From assembly GCA_033819885.1 (NCBI GenBank), contig JAQYUZ010000007.1:62001-126000 (forward strand): a stretch of 64,000 nt of DNA, written 5' to 3'. Positions 1 to 13,333 of this stretch are shown here, piece by piece (the first letter of the stretch is position 1; each line of letters opens with the position of its first letter). The position numbers and the translations under genes are program-made. Source of the DNA: Microbotryomycetes sp. JL201 (taxonomy: Eukaryota > Basidiomycota > Microbotryomycetes). The notes beneath the pieces are model-generated. The model had not been told where the DNA came from. It did no database searches and saw only the letters and a list, made by a program, of their open reading frames with translations.

Positions 1-1603
1 ATTGCTCACCAATTCTGTGGATCTAATGCAACCGCTCTACGTAGTTTCATAAAATCCTGCTCTATCGTGGCAACTTTATGTGCATCCCTGCGCGTCTGCG
101 CGGACAGTTCGGCGTGTGCAGTTGAAGCGGCATACACATCATTCGACATGTCTTCCAATATTGATCTGACCTCGTCTTCTAGCTTGTGCTTGTCTTCGCT
201 CAGCGTGCGGACTGTGGGCGAAAACCTGATGAGCCAGCATGCCCGGATACCCAAAACAAAGCGCCGCGCAACTGACAGTCGGAGGATAACGAGCTGTACT
301 TTTGTTCATACTGTGTCAAGTCTTGGCGCAGCCAAGCGACATCCGTCTTGAAGCCTTGGCTCAGTGATCTGGCGGAGGAGAGTTGAGTGCGCGCAAGACG
401 TGGAACAGGCATATGATTACGCACGCCAGACATTGTGTCACTGCGTCTTGCGCAGCAAGACTTTGGGCTTTGATTGTTTCAGCTTGTTGCGCAGACTCTT
501 CTAAAGCCTTCATCTTTTGCTTGCTGCCGGTCATTTCTGTGCGCAGACTGTCGAGAGACAATTCTGCTGCCCGGGCACGCGCGAGCAATTCGTTCGTGTT
601 GCGTTCGCGGCGCTCAAGAGACCGTTTCAAACTTTCAATTTCTTGAAGCAGACGCGTCTTTGTATCTTTGAGCTCATCTGATCCGTCAGGGCAAACCCGG
701 GCACCTTCAGAACTTGGTACTTTCGAGATAAGAGTGTACCATTCGCGGCTCACCGTTCTGTCTATTCAGAGTCTCGACAGCACGCTGAGACATGCGTAGC
801 TGATTTCTTGTCGTGTCGAGGGAAGAGCGCAATCTGTAGGCGATCGAGCTCTTATTTGTCATGCCGCTGAGCAGAAATCAAGTTTTCGTTTCGTACGTAC
901 TGTAGAATGTCCGACTGCAGAGTGGCAATCATCTTGCCCGACGTACTTTGCGACGACGCGGCGGAATTGATCAGTCTGTCTCTGGCGGCGCCCGCGTTGC
1001 CGAAAAACGGATTCTCCGAGCCGACTCGTGCATTGCCGACCGCTCTCGGACGCGGCGAAACGGAGCGAGGACGAGTGTCGGCGTCTCCCAGAACGGCGGT
1101 AGGAGTGGCGTTGTCGTCAAAGGCGAGCGATCGCTTGACGGCAACGCTGTCGCCATTCGTCCAGGGCGATCCGTACTCGGCCACTCGCAGCAATGACCCG
1201 TGTCTGTCTTCAGATGTCCCGCCTTGGCTGCGCGGACTGTCTAGCTCGGGCCCGGCGGACGCCCTGCGCCGTGGCGAGCTCGAGCCGAACGGGGCAAGGT
1301 TAGGTTTGATGCCGAGTTTGAGTTGGCTGGCGGAATATGACGATGGAGTTTCGAATGGGGCAGGGTGTCAGACACACGTCGGGACGCGTTCCAATGTGCA
1401 ATATGAACTAACCACGCCTGCAGCTCGGCTCGACAGAGGCGGAGCTCGTGTCTGGTCCTTGCGAGCTCGTCCCTCCATCTGACGTCGTCCCTCGAGTTTT
1501 GCGAGGGCAGTGACGATGAGAGTGTCCTGGGCGAGAGCGGCACAGCGGCATTGGTGGACGAGGATGACGACAGGCGCCTGCGCTGACCTTGGTCGGTCGT
1601 CAT
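1..1603 (-). CDS. Coiled-coil protein, 5' part (runs off the left edge)
   Basis: The start is taken at 1603 (MTTDQGQRRR...), 122 bp from the divergent cardiolipin synthase start. The N-terminal ~150 residues are Ser/Pro/Arg-rich and probably disordered. Exon 1 ends near 1420 at a GTTAGT donor and the frame resumes near 1335. From about 950 leftwards the translation turns into heptad-like coiled coil, with long runs of Leu, Glu, Lys, Gln and Ala such as LQEIESLKRSLERRERNTNE, continuing in further exons to the window edge. No enzyme motif is visible and the C-terminus is missing. A She3-like mRNA-transport adaptor or a spindle/cytoskeletal coiled-coil protein would fit this architecture, but I do not recognise the family with certainty. 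Confidence 0.6.
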
Positions 1604-1725
1604 GAGCAGCGCAGCACGTGCCTGGCAAGAATGCAGCGCTACGGCGACGGGCGATTTGCGTGCGCGACTGGGAGAGGGAGAGAGAAACGAGGAAGCGTTG
1701 CGTTGCGCGTTGTGCTCCGGCGACA

Positions 1726-2862
1726 ATGTTGCGACGAACGCTCGGGCCAGCTGCTCGAGCGGTCGCGCGGCAGTGCCAGCCATGCTGTATCAAGACTGTG
1801 CCACTCCTTCGATCAACAAATACTTCAAGAACGGCAGCAGCGATGGTCGGCCCCCGCAGCTTTCTTGAGCGCTCGGCCTCGTCCTCATCGCCGCCGCCTC
1901 CGACCAAGCCAGGCCAGGACGATGCTCGCAAACAACGCTCGAGCGTGACCACCGAATCGTTGACAAAGCCCAAGATGCCTGCCCAGCTGCGCGAAAACAT
2001 CTGGACGGTTCCGAACGCGCTCACGCTTGCTCGCATCTGCGCCACGCCCGTCATCGGTCACTTTGTCATCAGTGGGGAGCTCGCAAAGGCGACAGCTCTG
2101 TTGTTTGCCGCAGGAGTCTCGGATTTGGTCAGCTTTGGCTTTCAGCGTCACTCGCACCATACCCAGTCAGCGCTCACACGATCGACGACACTCTTTGTCT
2201 TCGGCGCATAGGTCGACGGATGGCTCGCGCGAAAGTACAACATGGGATCTGTCCTCGGAAGCATCCTTGATCCAGCCGCAGACAAGCTGCTCATGACGAC
2301 GATGGTCGTCGCCCTGACGATGAAAAGCATGCTCCCGCGTGAGCACATTCTTCAAATCTCTCGTCGTGTACCCGTCCATCCTCTGATGTCGCACCCGGCA
2401 CAACCCGCGCCACAGTTCCCCTAGCTGTGCTCATCATTGGACGTGACGTGGCATTGGCGCTCTCTGCATTTTACTTCAGATATGCGTCCCTGCCGCCACC
2501 AGTGGGTAGCTTGACCCTAAAGGCTTCAGTCGCTCGCTGACATGAATCCTGCTCAAGAAAACGTTCATGCGCTATTGGGACTTTTCCATTCCTTCTGCTG
2601 AGGTCAAACCAACTCAGATCTCAAAGTACAATACAGCATTGCAGCTGCTCTTGGTCGGCGCGACTACAGTCAGCCCTCTGCTGCCCTTTGACTTTACAAC
2701 GGCTCTCACGTGTTTGCAGTCAGTCAGAATGAGACGACTTGCCCTTCTCCTGAACTCCTCCGTCTCACGTGGCTTTCGGTCTGCAGATACGTTGTTGCAG
2801 GAACGACTGTGTGGTCTGGTTCGAGCTACCTTTTTGGCAGTGGCGTGCGGTACATCAAGTAG
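1726..2862 (+). CDS. CRD1: Cardiolipin synthase (CDP-alcohol phosphatidyltransferase), mitochondrial
   Basis: Condenses CDP-diacylglycerol with phosphatidylglycerol to make cardiolipin in the mitochondrial inner membrane. The N-terminus MLRRTLGPAARAVARQ is a typical basic mitochondrial presequence, which fixes the start. The core reads WTVPNALTLARICATPVIGH and then the CDP-alcohol transferase signature SDLVDGWLAR...GSILDPAADK, joined across an intron at 2128-2211. Later exons give LIIGRDVALALSAFYFRYASLPPP, the KPTQISKYNTALQ block and a hydrophobic C-terminus ending in VRYIK. These match the eukaryotic CRLS1/Crd1 order rather than PGP synthase. It has at least four introns. It is divergent from the coiled-coil gene and its stop lies 40 bp from the convergent S29 gene. 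Confidence 0.92.
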
Positions 2863-2901
2863 AGCGACAATCATCGTTCACATAATCTACATGTTGTATT
2901 A

Positions 2902-4766
2902 CTATAGCTGCACTGATTGTTGCACGCTTCGCCTCAACAAACGCGGGTTGCCATCAGTCGCAACGTAGCGTTCCAGGAACAACGCGTCAGACACGGCTGT
3001 TGAGAAAACGGACGCGGTGTGAGCGTTGGGGATGAGCATTGTTTTGAACAGGAATCACTCACCTTCTCGATTCCCTCGCCACCCTCCGATCAACTCCATC
3101 AGCCCTGCCGCTTCTGTGCGACTCAGACGTGCAGGCACCTGTTGCTTGCGAACCCCGGACAAGGCTTGCGAGTACACCTCAAAGGAGGATGCCCTCTCTG
3201 TGTAAGGCGACGATGACTGCGGCCTCGAATCTCCAAGGAATCGCCTGACGGCTGTACTTTTGGTAGGCGAGAGCACCGAGTCGGCGAATACGACAGCACC
3301 GGTATTCTGGCGCGAGACCGTCGCCCGTGTTAGCGCCATATCGGGAACAAGACATTTTCGACTCACGAAATTCTGAGTGCCCGACGCAAACTCGAGAAGT
3401 AGTCTAGGAATGGCGAGTTGATAGGCTTCAACAGGCTGGTACGAGGGGTCGACGTATTTTGACGTAGCGAAAAGGCCTTGGGCATCATCCACGGCCAAGA
3501 GCACGGGAATTCTGAGTTTTGCGGTCAGAGCGACACGATCCAAAAGCTTGCATGACCCACTTACGTGTTTTGCGCTGCCAGTTCATTGAGCAAGGCTGTC
3601 AACACTGCTGTCGAGGTCTTGTCCGACACTTTCGAGCACAGAACATCAAGAGTCGTGCCCTCTTTGAGCGTTGAGTCTCCAAAAGAATGTGTCTTGCTTG
3701 CCTTGAGCTTCTTGAAAGCTGCTTTGTTGACGTTCGCGATCCTCGACACAAGCTGTACCGCTGCGGCGGGCTGCTCGAATAGTGCCAGCGAAGACGAGTA
3801 CACGTGTGCCGTGGACGAATTTACATATGGTGTAGCTGAAGGGAGGTACAGCACAATCCAGTCTGAAGCTTGGGCGTACGCCACTGCCTGCAGCAGGACG
3901 ACGGATTTGCCACTGCCCGCCGCTCCGGCTGCGAGAAAGATTCGATTTCAGGCAAGCGCCAGAGTCGGAACGAAGAACACTCACTCAAAAACAAACGCTG
4001 TTCTTGGCTCGAACCAGCTTTGCCGGAATCAAGCACTGTCTGAATGTCGATAGTGGCCTGGCGAACAACTGTCGCTGGTCGTGAGCTGGCTTTGAACTGT
4101 TAGTCGGAGCGGGAATATGTTGTACGTCAGGGACTTGAACGTCCGCTTCGATCCGGCTGCTGCATACTGACCTCTTCTGCGATCAGCGGTGGCAGCCCTG
4201 TCGTTTTGAACAGCGCGAGCGCTTCCGGGGTAAAAGCTCTCGGCTTGCCGATGGCTGTTCTTGATACATTTTTCTACAAGAGCATGGTTTTGACACATGA
4301 GCGTACGTGTTTGGAAACAGCAATCAAGTATCGGCGTACAGGCTGCAGAGCTTTGAGCGAGCTCAAGTCCGGTTGCGGCGATGTAACCTGACTTAGCATG
4401 TTGCCGACACTGGTGCCAGCGGCGCCAGAGTCCTGTGATTGAGGATTTCTGTCAACCTCTGTGGGTTTTGCCTGCTAAGGAGGCGCGCATCGTCGTCGAC
4501 GGCCTTGCTCAACTGACCTCCTCCGCTGCCCTTTTGCTCTTGGCCCACGGGAGCTTGCCGCCGGCTAAAGACGAGGGATCTTGGGATCAGCTGACAATCT
4601 CTATGCACCGCACTGCAGCGCGAGCTGCGGCCCGGTCCCCCCTCGTCTACTTGCCCTTTTTCCCTGGCGCCGCAGACCGTGTGCACGACACAGACAAGCA
4701 CCGCTGGCCGATCACTGGTTTTGACGACAGTGCACAGCATTTCGCGAGCGTTGCTGCTCGCGTCAT
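2902..4766 (-). CDS. RSM23: Mitochondrial small ribosomal subunit protein mS29 (DAP3/Rsm23)
   Basis: A GTP-binding component of the mitochondrial small ribosomal subunit. The first exon, MTRAATLAKCCALSSKPVIGQ, is a basic Ser/Cys-rich mitochondrial presequence. A P-loop reading AAGSGKSVVLLQAVAYA lies around 3890-3930, followed by DWIVLYLPSATPYVNSS and AFKKLKASKTH. A later exon has IPVLLAVDDAQGLF, the Walker-B-like strand of this family. The last intron (GTGAGT...ACAG) joins WRGNREA to VSDALFLERYVATDG, and the protein ends in RRSVQQSVQL. Length and motif order fit DAP3/Rsm23. The 3' end is almost back-to-back with cardiolipin synthase, so the two transcripts probably overlap at their 3' UTRs. 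Confidence 0.88.
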
Positions 4767-5064
4767 GGCGTGTCGCGGTGCAGCCATTCACGGAAACCCA
4801 CGGTTTCAATGATCTATCACCTTTCACCTGAAACGCCATCTCGTCAATGATCTAGCTTAATTGGACGTCTCAAGATACTTTCATGTATCCCGGCAGAGCC
4901 CATTCGCGAAAAATAACCAGGCGAAAACGGTGTACATTGGCACGTGACCAGTCTGGAGAAACACTTCCTTCTTGTTCATTACTTCCCGGGCTCTGTCTAC
5001 GCGAATGCTTATTGATTGTCTGTAGCCCATGTTTACGTCAGCGCCATGTCAGACCGCCGCGCGC

Positions 5065-6087
5065 CTACGCAAACTCACGCCACAGCAACGTTTTGACGCC
5101 ATTCCATACTTCAGAGTCGAGGTACAGGTACTGTGAAGCAGCAAAATGAGTGATGTAGGCGTTCGCGCTCTGTCAGTCTGCCGTCCTCATGATCTCAAGC
5201 GGCCTGCAGCGCACCTGCATGCTGTTGACCATGCCGCCATGTAGCGTATCTCGCCTTTCTCGGAACAGGTACATGACCAATCCCCATGTGACTGCTGCAT
5301 AGACACTAAAGACTTTCGGATGAGGCGGGCGTGATTTGGGATACGGCGCGCCTGGTGGCGGGGGAACACCCGACGCTGACGGCCGCGCAGTGGAGGATGC
5401 AGAGGGTGGTGCGGGTGGCGTTGCTCTGGGTAGGAATGATGTGATAACGCGCGAAACAACGTACAACACGATCTGCGTTTGACGTTGTGGATTTAGCCCG
5501 ACGGGTCAGTCGTTGACTGGAATGGAGGCACGACGGGCAAGGCGCACTTGTTCATTGACGGGGTTGCGGTCTCCAAAAACGAACCAGCCACCGATGAGAC
5601 CTGCGAAGAATGTGTCTGCGCTGCGTTGTTTGCCACCGGCCAGGTTCTTTTGAAACAGCAGTGCCGTCTTGTAGATCGAGACAAACTTGGCCAAGTTGAA
5701 CGCGTGTTGTTTCGTGGCCTTGAAAACGAATTCTGCTCGTTTGCGGAAGCTGTACTCAAGCACAAGGGGAGGAAAGCCTTGAGTTTCCGTAGTCGAGAAT
5801 GGTCGCTAACGACGGTGGAGCCGAGGACGCACCTGCCGCTGTGGAACAGCAGAGTCATGACGAGAGCATGAGGGAAGCGGACCTTGGCGCCGTAAACGAG
5901 ACCATTGCGGGCACCTGCAACCGATTACGAGCGCGCAACACAAGCCAAGCTCGTCAGCTTGTTTGGCACACGATGCCAGCGCGTCCTTGCTCGAGCCCGA
6001 TTGCGCCATGTCCTCACCTTTGACGATGCCCAGGACATCGTGGAACGCTGGGTTGTTGACGAATCGGTCAAGCGCCGTGACGTCCAT
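5065..6087 (-). CDS. PXMP4-like peroxisomal membrane protein (Tim17/22/23 superfamily)
   Basis: A small multi-spanning membrane protein. The exons give MDVTALDRFVNNPAFHDVLG, then ARNGLVYGAKVRFPHALVMT, then FKATKQHAFNLAKFVSIYKT, LIGGWFVFGDRNPVNEQ and FSVYAAVTWGLVMYLFRERRDTL. The last exon ends SEVWNGVKTLLWREFA. The order and these blocks closely match human PXMP4: NGAVYGAKIRAPHALVMT, WNLARFVFTYKG, GGILVFG and VVWGLVLWLFEYHRSTL. A Pro-rich loop (PPPPGAPYP) near 5340 is an insertion relative to the vertebrate protein. The start at 6087 is chosen because homology begins there; an in-frame Met at 6210 is hydrophobic and unlikely. Peroxisomal location is inferred from the family. Confidence 0.85.
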
Positions 6088-6263
6088 CGCGGCTCGCGGC
6101 AACCAGCCGAGCCGGACAGGCGCGCCCGACCCGCAAAATCGAATCACGTGCGATACAAGACGCTCGACGATTATTACAACAAAATAAATAAATGCTGGAA
6201 CAACAAGCAACGGAGCATGCGATGTGAAAATCTGATCATATGGCTTGGTTCAAGTCGAGCAGT

Positions 6264-7770
6264 CTAGTCCCGTTCAGAGCCCCGTTCGCTCGGGAGCGAC
6301 GCCACATCTGAAGACAGCGTCAGACTGCTTGCTTCCGTCCTCAATGACGGACTGCGACTGAGCAGCGAGCTACCCGTACGTTCGTGCAGCGTGGAATGTG
6401 ACAGCAATTGTGCAACCTCGGGTTTGTGCACGTCGGTGAATCGATGATGATCGTTGAGGTGTGCGCTGTCGGAAAGTGATGACGAAATACGCAAAGATTC
6501 CAGGTCACTGCAGTCGTCTTCATCGTCCTGATCGAAAGCAGACGAAGCTGATGACCAGCCAAAATTGTGCCAGCCTCGACCTGTCACCTTGCCCGATGAC
6601 TCCGAATTGGTCTCTAACGTGATCTGCGATCCGTTCGACGTCTCGCATGTCCTCCACAACGAAGCTCTGCAGCCGTTCATCCGCCGCGCGCCTGACTCTC
6701 GCATTTCGCCTGAGATTTCAGTGCGCAAATCCGAAGCAGAACGCAATCGTGATCCCTGACGCAAACGGCGTCGCCGACGTCGTTCTGTCCTCCAGGCGAG
6801 GCCGAGTCCAATGCAGATGCCTAGACCAAAGACAGATGCGAGTACTGCGCCGGTGCATTTATCAGTTGCTGTCAAGCATCATCAGTAGAGCCGAAGACTT
6901 GCCAGCCAAGACGATGACAAAGGTTGGTGGCGGTCCCACCTTCATGGTCCCGCTTGCAGATGCACTTGCAGGTTGCGAGGTGAAGAGCGCCGCCGCTTGG
7001 AAGACCGTCACTGTCGCAGTCGACTGCGCCATGAAGGACGTCCGGTTTGGCGACATATGCTCAAGCACTTGTTGGAATCTGCGGGCGGATCGATCATCAG
7101 CGAAAGACGCAAGGATCCGTCTTGCCATTCGCGCACGCCAGGAAAACATTCATTGGCTGCGCAGAGTTGTCCTGCACGCAAAGTGATCAGTATTGAACAT
7201 TGCTGACCAGGCAAAACGATTGCCGACGCACCTCGTACGCCCACAGTGGTAAAGACATGCTAACATCCTGACGTGCAATCCATTTCTGTGCGTTGCTACG
7301 ACGAGGGCAGTTGGTTGTAAAGTCTGCCCAGGGCATTGCCTGCTGCATGCGGCGAGGACTGGCCTGGCACGCCGCGCAGGCCTACGTAGTCGAGAATGGA
7401 GTTGTTAGCAAGAAGAATCGCAGGATGTTTGAACAAGGCGTCAAATACTCACCTGGACTAGATTGTAAGCTTCCACTGCGTTTCCATCACAAGATTGTGA
7501 GCCTTTAGAACTTGGACCGACACGCATGAGGACGTACTTGAGCACAGACATTCACTCGCTTGCCACGTGGTCGGCGCTGGGTACCTCAAATGTCCAGCTT
7601 GAGTATTCAGTTCGAACAACGGGTAGAATTGTGATTGCTCCGCTCTGCACTGGTCGATGACAGCCCGAGCCAGCTGACAGGCGTCGACGTCTTCGAAACC
7701 GAGCAAGCTCCACCTTGATCAGACATTGAACCAGGGTGGCGTGTATCGAATGCACCAAAAGTGCGCCGTT
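6264..7770 (-). CDS. Single-pass membrane glycoprotein with Cys-rich fungal-type ectodomain
   Basis: The N-terminal exon is not resolved, so 7770 is approximate. Readable exons give ACQLARAVIDQC...TTWQASECLCS, then SQSCDGNAVEAYNLVQ, then ACAACQASPRRMQQ...PWADFTTNC, then PLWAYEDNSAQPMNVFLA, followed by a Ser/Thr/Ala-rich stalk. Paired cysteines with an AYNLVQACAACQ block are a pattern I associate with an uncharacterised family of fungal plasma-membrane glycoproteins. One transmembrane helix follows (AVLASVFGLGICIGLGLAW) with a basic stop-transfer run RTERRRRRRLRQ. The cytoplasmic tail is ~180 residues, Ser-rich with an acidic patch (DQDDEDDCSD), ending ERGSERD. A signal peptide is expected but was not found. 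The molecular function is unknown; a surface sensor is only a guess. Confidence 0.6.
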
Positions 7771-7989
7771 TGTGTAAAGTAGAGAGTAAGCGACACCGCC
7801 TCGAACCCTGGCGGGTGCTTACTCGGGCAGGCAACGGCCCATTGACGATGACATGTCGTTGATAGCGCCCGACATGAGCCGCGAGCGCTCCGTAGTCGAG
7901 GCTCGATGATGAGCAGGAGTCGTGAACGCGCCGCAGCGCCCGGCTCAAGTGCCGACCGTATTTGTCTGCGGATATACAGGCCGCCCGTC

Positions 7990-8404
7990 ATGGCCGACAC
8001 CATCGCCAGACTCGAGTCACAAGTGCTGCATGAGTACGCGCAGGTCTCGTCCAATCTCGAACAGGTGTGTTGATGTGCAGTATGCGCGGGGGCAACGAAC
8101 GCGCTTCGACGCGTCTGATTGGTTTGACCAGCCACAGATGTAAGCGCGCAGAGTAGATTGACAAACTCGTGAGCGTTCCAGATAGCTGCCGTCACACAAT
8201 CGCTGTCTGGTGCTCAGCCACACTTGCTCAACGAGGTTCGGCCGCTGGAGCGCAAGCTCGGACTTGTTCTTACGCTATTCAAAGGTGCGTTGTGATAGTA
8301 ACCGTACTCTGATCATCTAAACCCTAAAGTCTGACCATCGCCTGGCACCAGCTTCTGTGTGGTCGCTCATTCGCAAACGTGAAGACGAACAAGAGTTCGA
8401 ATAG
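7990..8404 (+). CDS. DAD3: DASH/Dam1 complex subunit Dad3
   Basis: A small subunit of the DASH ring that couples kinetochores to microtubule plus ends. Three exons (7990-8064, 8182-8284, 8352-8404) give a 76-residue protein. It starts MADTIARLESQVLHEYAQVS, continues with a hydrophobic amphipathic segment LLNEVRPLERKLGLVLTLFK, and ends ASVWSLIRKREDEQEFE. The pattern LE.QVL.EYA near the N-terminus and RLLERK.GLV.TL.KASV near the C-terminus is diagnostic of Dad3. The whole gene would be missed by a simple ORF scan because no exon exceeds 35 codons. Dad3 is fungus-specific, which supports the assignment of the window. The start lies close to that of the divergent membrane glycoprotein gene. Confidence 0.87.
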
Positions 8405-8474
8405 CGCACAGTCGCACCCATCATTTACGAATCTGTTGTAACATTGCACCAAATTGTCGCTCGGTATGAAAGGC

Positions 8475-9981
8475 TCACAAGCCAAGCTTGCCAACTCCCT
8501 GCGTGACGCCACTCACGCCGCCAGACACAGGCCACACTACGAGTCGGCCATCTACGCCAGAAGTACTGACTTGCGACACATCGCCAGCTTGACCAGTGTA
8601 CGCCCGCACACTGGTGATTGTGTTTTGGTGGAGCGTCAGCAATTCTGTGCCAGTCGCCGTCAATCGAGTGCCGGCTGCCGCAACTGCTGCCGGTGCAGAT
8701 CCAGATACGCCGCGCGAATCGGCCGACCTGAACACATTGAAGGCCTCCGATTGGTGCAGACGTCCAGCACGGCCCGGTCCGGCGGCTGAACGCTTCTGGT
8801 GATCGTCGAGAGAGCGCGTCTGGGACCAGCCTTGCTGCAATGATCCTTCAAAAACGACGGGCTGACAGTCATGTCCAGCAGCAACGAGGGACGTCTCTGA
8901 CGTAAACGTGAGCGAGATTAGAGGCAGAGATGGGAGCTGGATCGAGAAGACGGCTTGTGGCGGAGAATCGGGTCCGGAAGGATAGACGATAGTGATGCTC
9001 GCGTCATGTGCTAAAGTGGAGGAAGAAAAATTATCGTCAAAACTTGCAACGAGGTCCCTCGGGCAAGGGCAAAGATCCGCTCAAGCTCACAAACGAAAGC
9101 GAGTACGTCACCTGAAGGCGAAAATGCAACTCCGTGGACCCAGCCAGAAGCAGGACTGGCGTACTCTCCACACACCGTATTGAATGGCAGACGTTCTCCC
9201 CAGACAGTCGGCACAGGTCTGGAAAAGAAGCAGGGTGATCGCCGTGAGTCGCCACGATCGTGTGTCAGACGCGAAATACGACGAATGCTTACTTGCTGTC
9301 GACGCCTTTCATGAATGCTGAAAAGACGCGGGCGACGCCATCTGCACTGCCCGCAGCGAGCAACACCGAGTTTGGGTGCCAGTCGAGGGAGAGCACGGTC
9401 GAGCGCAGTGGCTTTTTGATGTGCTTTGCGACCCACCAGTCGCTCTCCTGATCAAATTGGCACACTGAAATTGTGCGTGCGCCGCTCGCGACCGCGAATT
9501 TGTCCTCGTTTGGAGACCAGCGCACGTACGTTGCCGAACGGTTCAGGCGCAATAATACGAGCGTCGGCTGCCACGTCGCCGTTTCTGGCGCATAATTCCA
9601 CACGTACGCGTTGCGATCCTGCGAGCAGGTGACAATTCTGTTGGTGCTGGCGGCCCAGTCGATGCCTGTGACGAGCTTGTCGTGCTGTACGATGCCGTTT
9701 GGTCGTCAGCGACAGAGGCGTGCGCGCCCTCGATGAGCCAGTTCACCTCCGTCAGCGTGTGCGCAAGCGCCCAGCTTTGGTTGTTCTTGACATAAATGTG
9801 CACTTCATGCGTGTTGGGCGAGATAGCAAGCTCTGTTTGACCGGGCAGGCGCCATCGTCAGCGCTCTGGTGCGTCATAGACCTGCAGTCGGGAAGCACTG
9901 CACTGCACACGCACGTGATCTGTCACCGTTGAAAGCATGCGCCGTGATTGGCACACCCAATGCAGGCAAGAGCTCAGTCAT
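8475..9981 (-). CDS. ARC40: Arp2/3 complex subunit 1 (ARPC1/Arc40), WD40 protein
   Basis: A seven-bladed WD40 subunit of the Arp2/3 actin-nucleation complex. The first exon [22 protein letters not shown] joins across an intron to [14 protein letters not shown]. Then follow [20 protein letters not shown], the block [38 protein letters not shown] and [17 protein letters not shown]. These are close to invariant in ARPC1 across eukaryotes. A later exon has [19 protein letters not shown]. The C-terminus ([20 protein letters not shown]...[11 protein letters not shown]) is the last blade. At least four introns. The stop at 8475 is 71 bp from the convergent DAD3 stop. Confidence 0.92.
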
Positions 9982-10095
9982 GGCGTACGGGAGTCTGGAC
10001 ACTCGACCGTATGCCCGAAGGCAGAATGTAGGCAGGCGCAGTGGCCCATCGACAGCCAAAAGGAAATGATACAAGCATGCACACTGTAACCACGT

Positions 10096-12046
10096 TTACA
10101 ACACTTCAACCTCCATGCCAGTCGCCTCGTTGCCAATTTCTTCGCCGCGAGCCACAGAGTTGACGATCTCGCGCCGGATCTCTGGCGTGATCTGCGCATG
10201 CACCTGGGACCTGAGTACGTCGAGCAAAGCCTGCTTCTGCTCTTCGGTCAAATCTTGCTTATACCTTTGCGTATTGCAAAAGCAAACATGTCAGGTTTCT
10301 CGTAAAGCTCTCAGACTTGACGAAAAGGCGAACCTTTGGACAAACACGAGGAACGACTGGTGCCACAGCACGGGCATTTGCCGTGCGTCGCGCTTGAAGC
10401 GAATGAAGTGGAACACCAAGGCGTCGACAACTTTGTACGGAAGAGCGTACTTTTTGTCGAGCAACACTCGGATGAATATCGAGTTTGGTCCTAACGTACT
10501 GCGTCAACGCCACAACCCAGCTAGAACTGTCGAGTAGCTTACCAGTATACTCCATCTCCGCCAACTTGAGCAAAGCAGCGCCAGAATGGAGCACAGGCAC
10601 GCTGACTTTCGTCAGAACGCTGCCGATGATTGCCGCCTCGCGTAAGGTACAAGTTCCGCTCTGCAGACGCACATACGTCGGTCAACCCTTGCTGTGCACA
10701 AAAGATCCCAGATTTACACATACTTCGCAAAGAGGAAACAAAAGACCTTTGAAAAAAGCGGCCGGCTTGTAAATGGCCTTCTTGAGCGCCATGTAGGTAT
10801 GCACGCTCAGTTTACCCGTCTCTCTAATTTCTTCGCGAACTTTCTCGAGCAGGATCTCCTTATAGAATTTTTGACTCTGCTTCGGATCAAGGTTGGACGC
10901 AAAGATGCGCGTCGCTGCGAATGTTGCATGCGGCGTCCAGCGCTCTGGCACGGTCAACATGACCAGATGTGGCCACATGCTTAGGGTCGGCAGGATCTTG
11001 AATGCTTTCGGTAGCGGTCCAGACTTGTACCGGCTCAATAGGTCCCCGACCCTGTAATAAACAGCAATCAGCTTGCCAAAGTCCGTACGACTCGCCACAG
11101 AATGGCGTACTTCGTGTAAACTTCGACGATCTTGGGATTGTATCCCGGGGGAGGTTCCCGCGTCACTATCGCAGCCCACCAATGAGCTTTACCGCACTGA
11201 CGGAGACCACTGCAATGCTATTGGGACTTGCCTGGGCGGGTCTCGGTCGATTCTTGGGCCTGGATCTTTTCCATGATTAGATCTGCGAGCGTTTTGCCGC
11301 CTTGTAATTCGCCCGGTGGCAGATAGCCACTAAGCATGGCGTCGTCATCTTCATCAAATTCCTGCAACAGACTGATCGTCGGTACTTCATGAAGGCTGAA
11401 AGACTTTGTTACGTAGACATACAAGCTCTTCATACTCCTCGTAGTCATTCTCGTCGCTGAAAGCCGCTTCATCCTCGGATCCTTCATCCTCGGATCCGGC
11501 ACCTCCTCGCAGTTCTTGCAGCATGTTGTCCCTGACCGGTGGCCAGAGTCTGTCAGTTCTCTATGCCGCATACGTTCGAAGAACGCGGGGTTGGGACTAA
11601 CGCTTCGTCAAGGTGCTCCGCTTCGGCGTCGAGCTCGTCCTGCTGATCGCGCGCCATGGCAAGCACTTTGCGTGAAGTTTTGGCGTCCAATGTCGGCTGT
11701 TATTGACACGAACGAGGCATACCAATCGTGAGGCCCACGTCGTCAGTGATACGTCAATAAGCGCCGAGCCGAGACTTTTGAAAACGGCGCCAGGCGCCCC
11801 ATCAAAGCGTGTTGGTTTGCGCACAGCGTCTTCGAAAGTCTCAATGGGCCACACATGCTGCCACGTGCCGGCTACAAAGTTACTCACGGCGTGCTCGTCT
11901 GGCTCGGCGTGCCGCTTGCGTTTTTGTCGCTTGCCCGGGGCCGTCAGCACGCCGACGTCGCTGGCCTCTTCCTCCAACATTTGCCGGGCAAGAGGGCCAT
12001 TTGAGCGTGACACAGCCGACTTGCGCAATGCGGGAGCCTTGGGCAT
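10096..12046 (-). CDS. ENP1: Bystin/Enp1, 40S ribosome biogenesis factor
   Basis: Required for processing and nuclear export of pre-40S particles. The N-terminus [20 protein letters not shown] is basic, followed by a KRQKRKRH nuclear-localisation-like run. The middle holds an acidic stretch ([17 protein letters not shown]) and [13 protein letters not shown]. The conserved bystin core then reads [60 protein letters not shown] and [20 protein letters not shown]. After that come the C-terminal exons, ending EVEVL at 10096. Several introns interrupt it, and unspliced reading produces false extensions. It is in tandem with ARPC1 on the same strand; no functional link is implied. Confidence 0.92.
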
Positions 12047-12233
12047 GGTGGCAAGTCGCCGAACAGCTCGAGACGAGCGAGAGGGGCTTTTGGCCTCGTT
12101 CGGACTCGCCGAAACGCGCGATCAGCCCAAGGCCTGGACGCGCTTTTGACCACACAAAGATACGCTTGAATCCCCGCACCTAGTAGTGCGAGCACATTGC
12201 CGACAAGGCAGCAGTGCACGTGACCTCTCAGGG

Positions 12234-13282
<1,049 letters not shown>

Positions 13283-13333
13283 TGTATTTTTGTGCCCATG
13301 TTGTGTTGCATCTATTACGAGTAGTCGCTTTGC

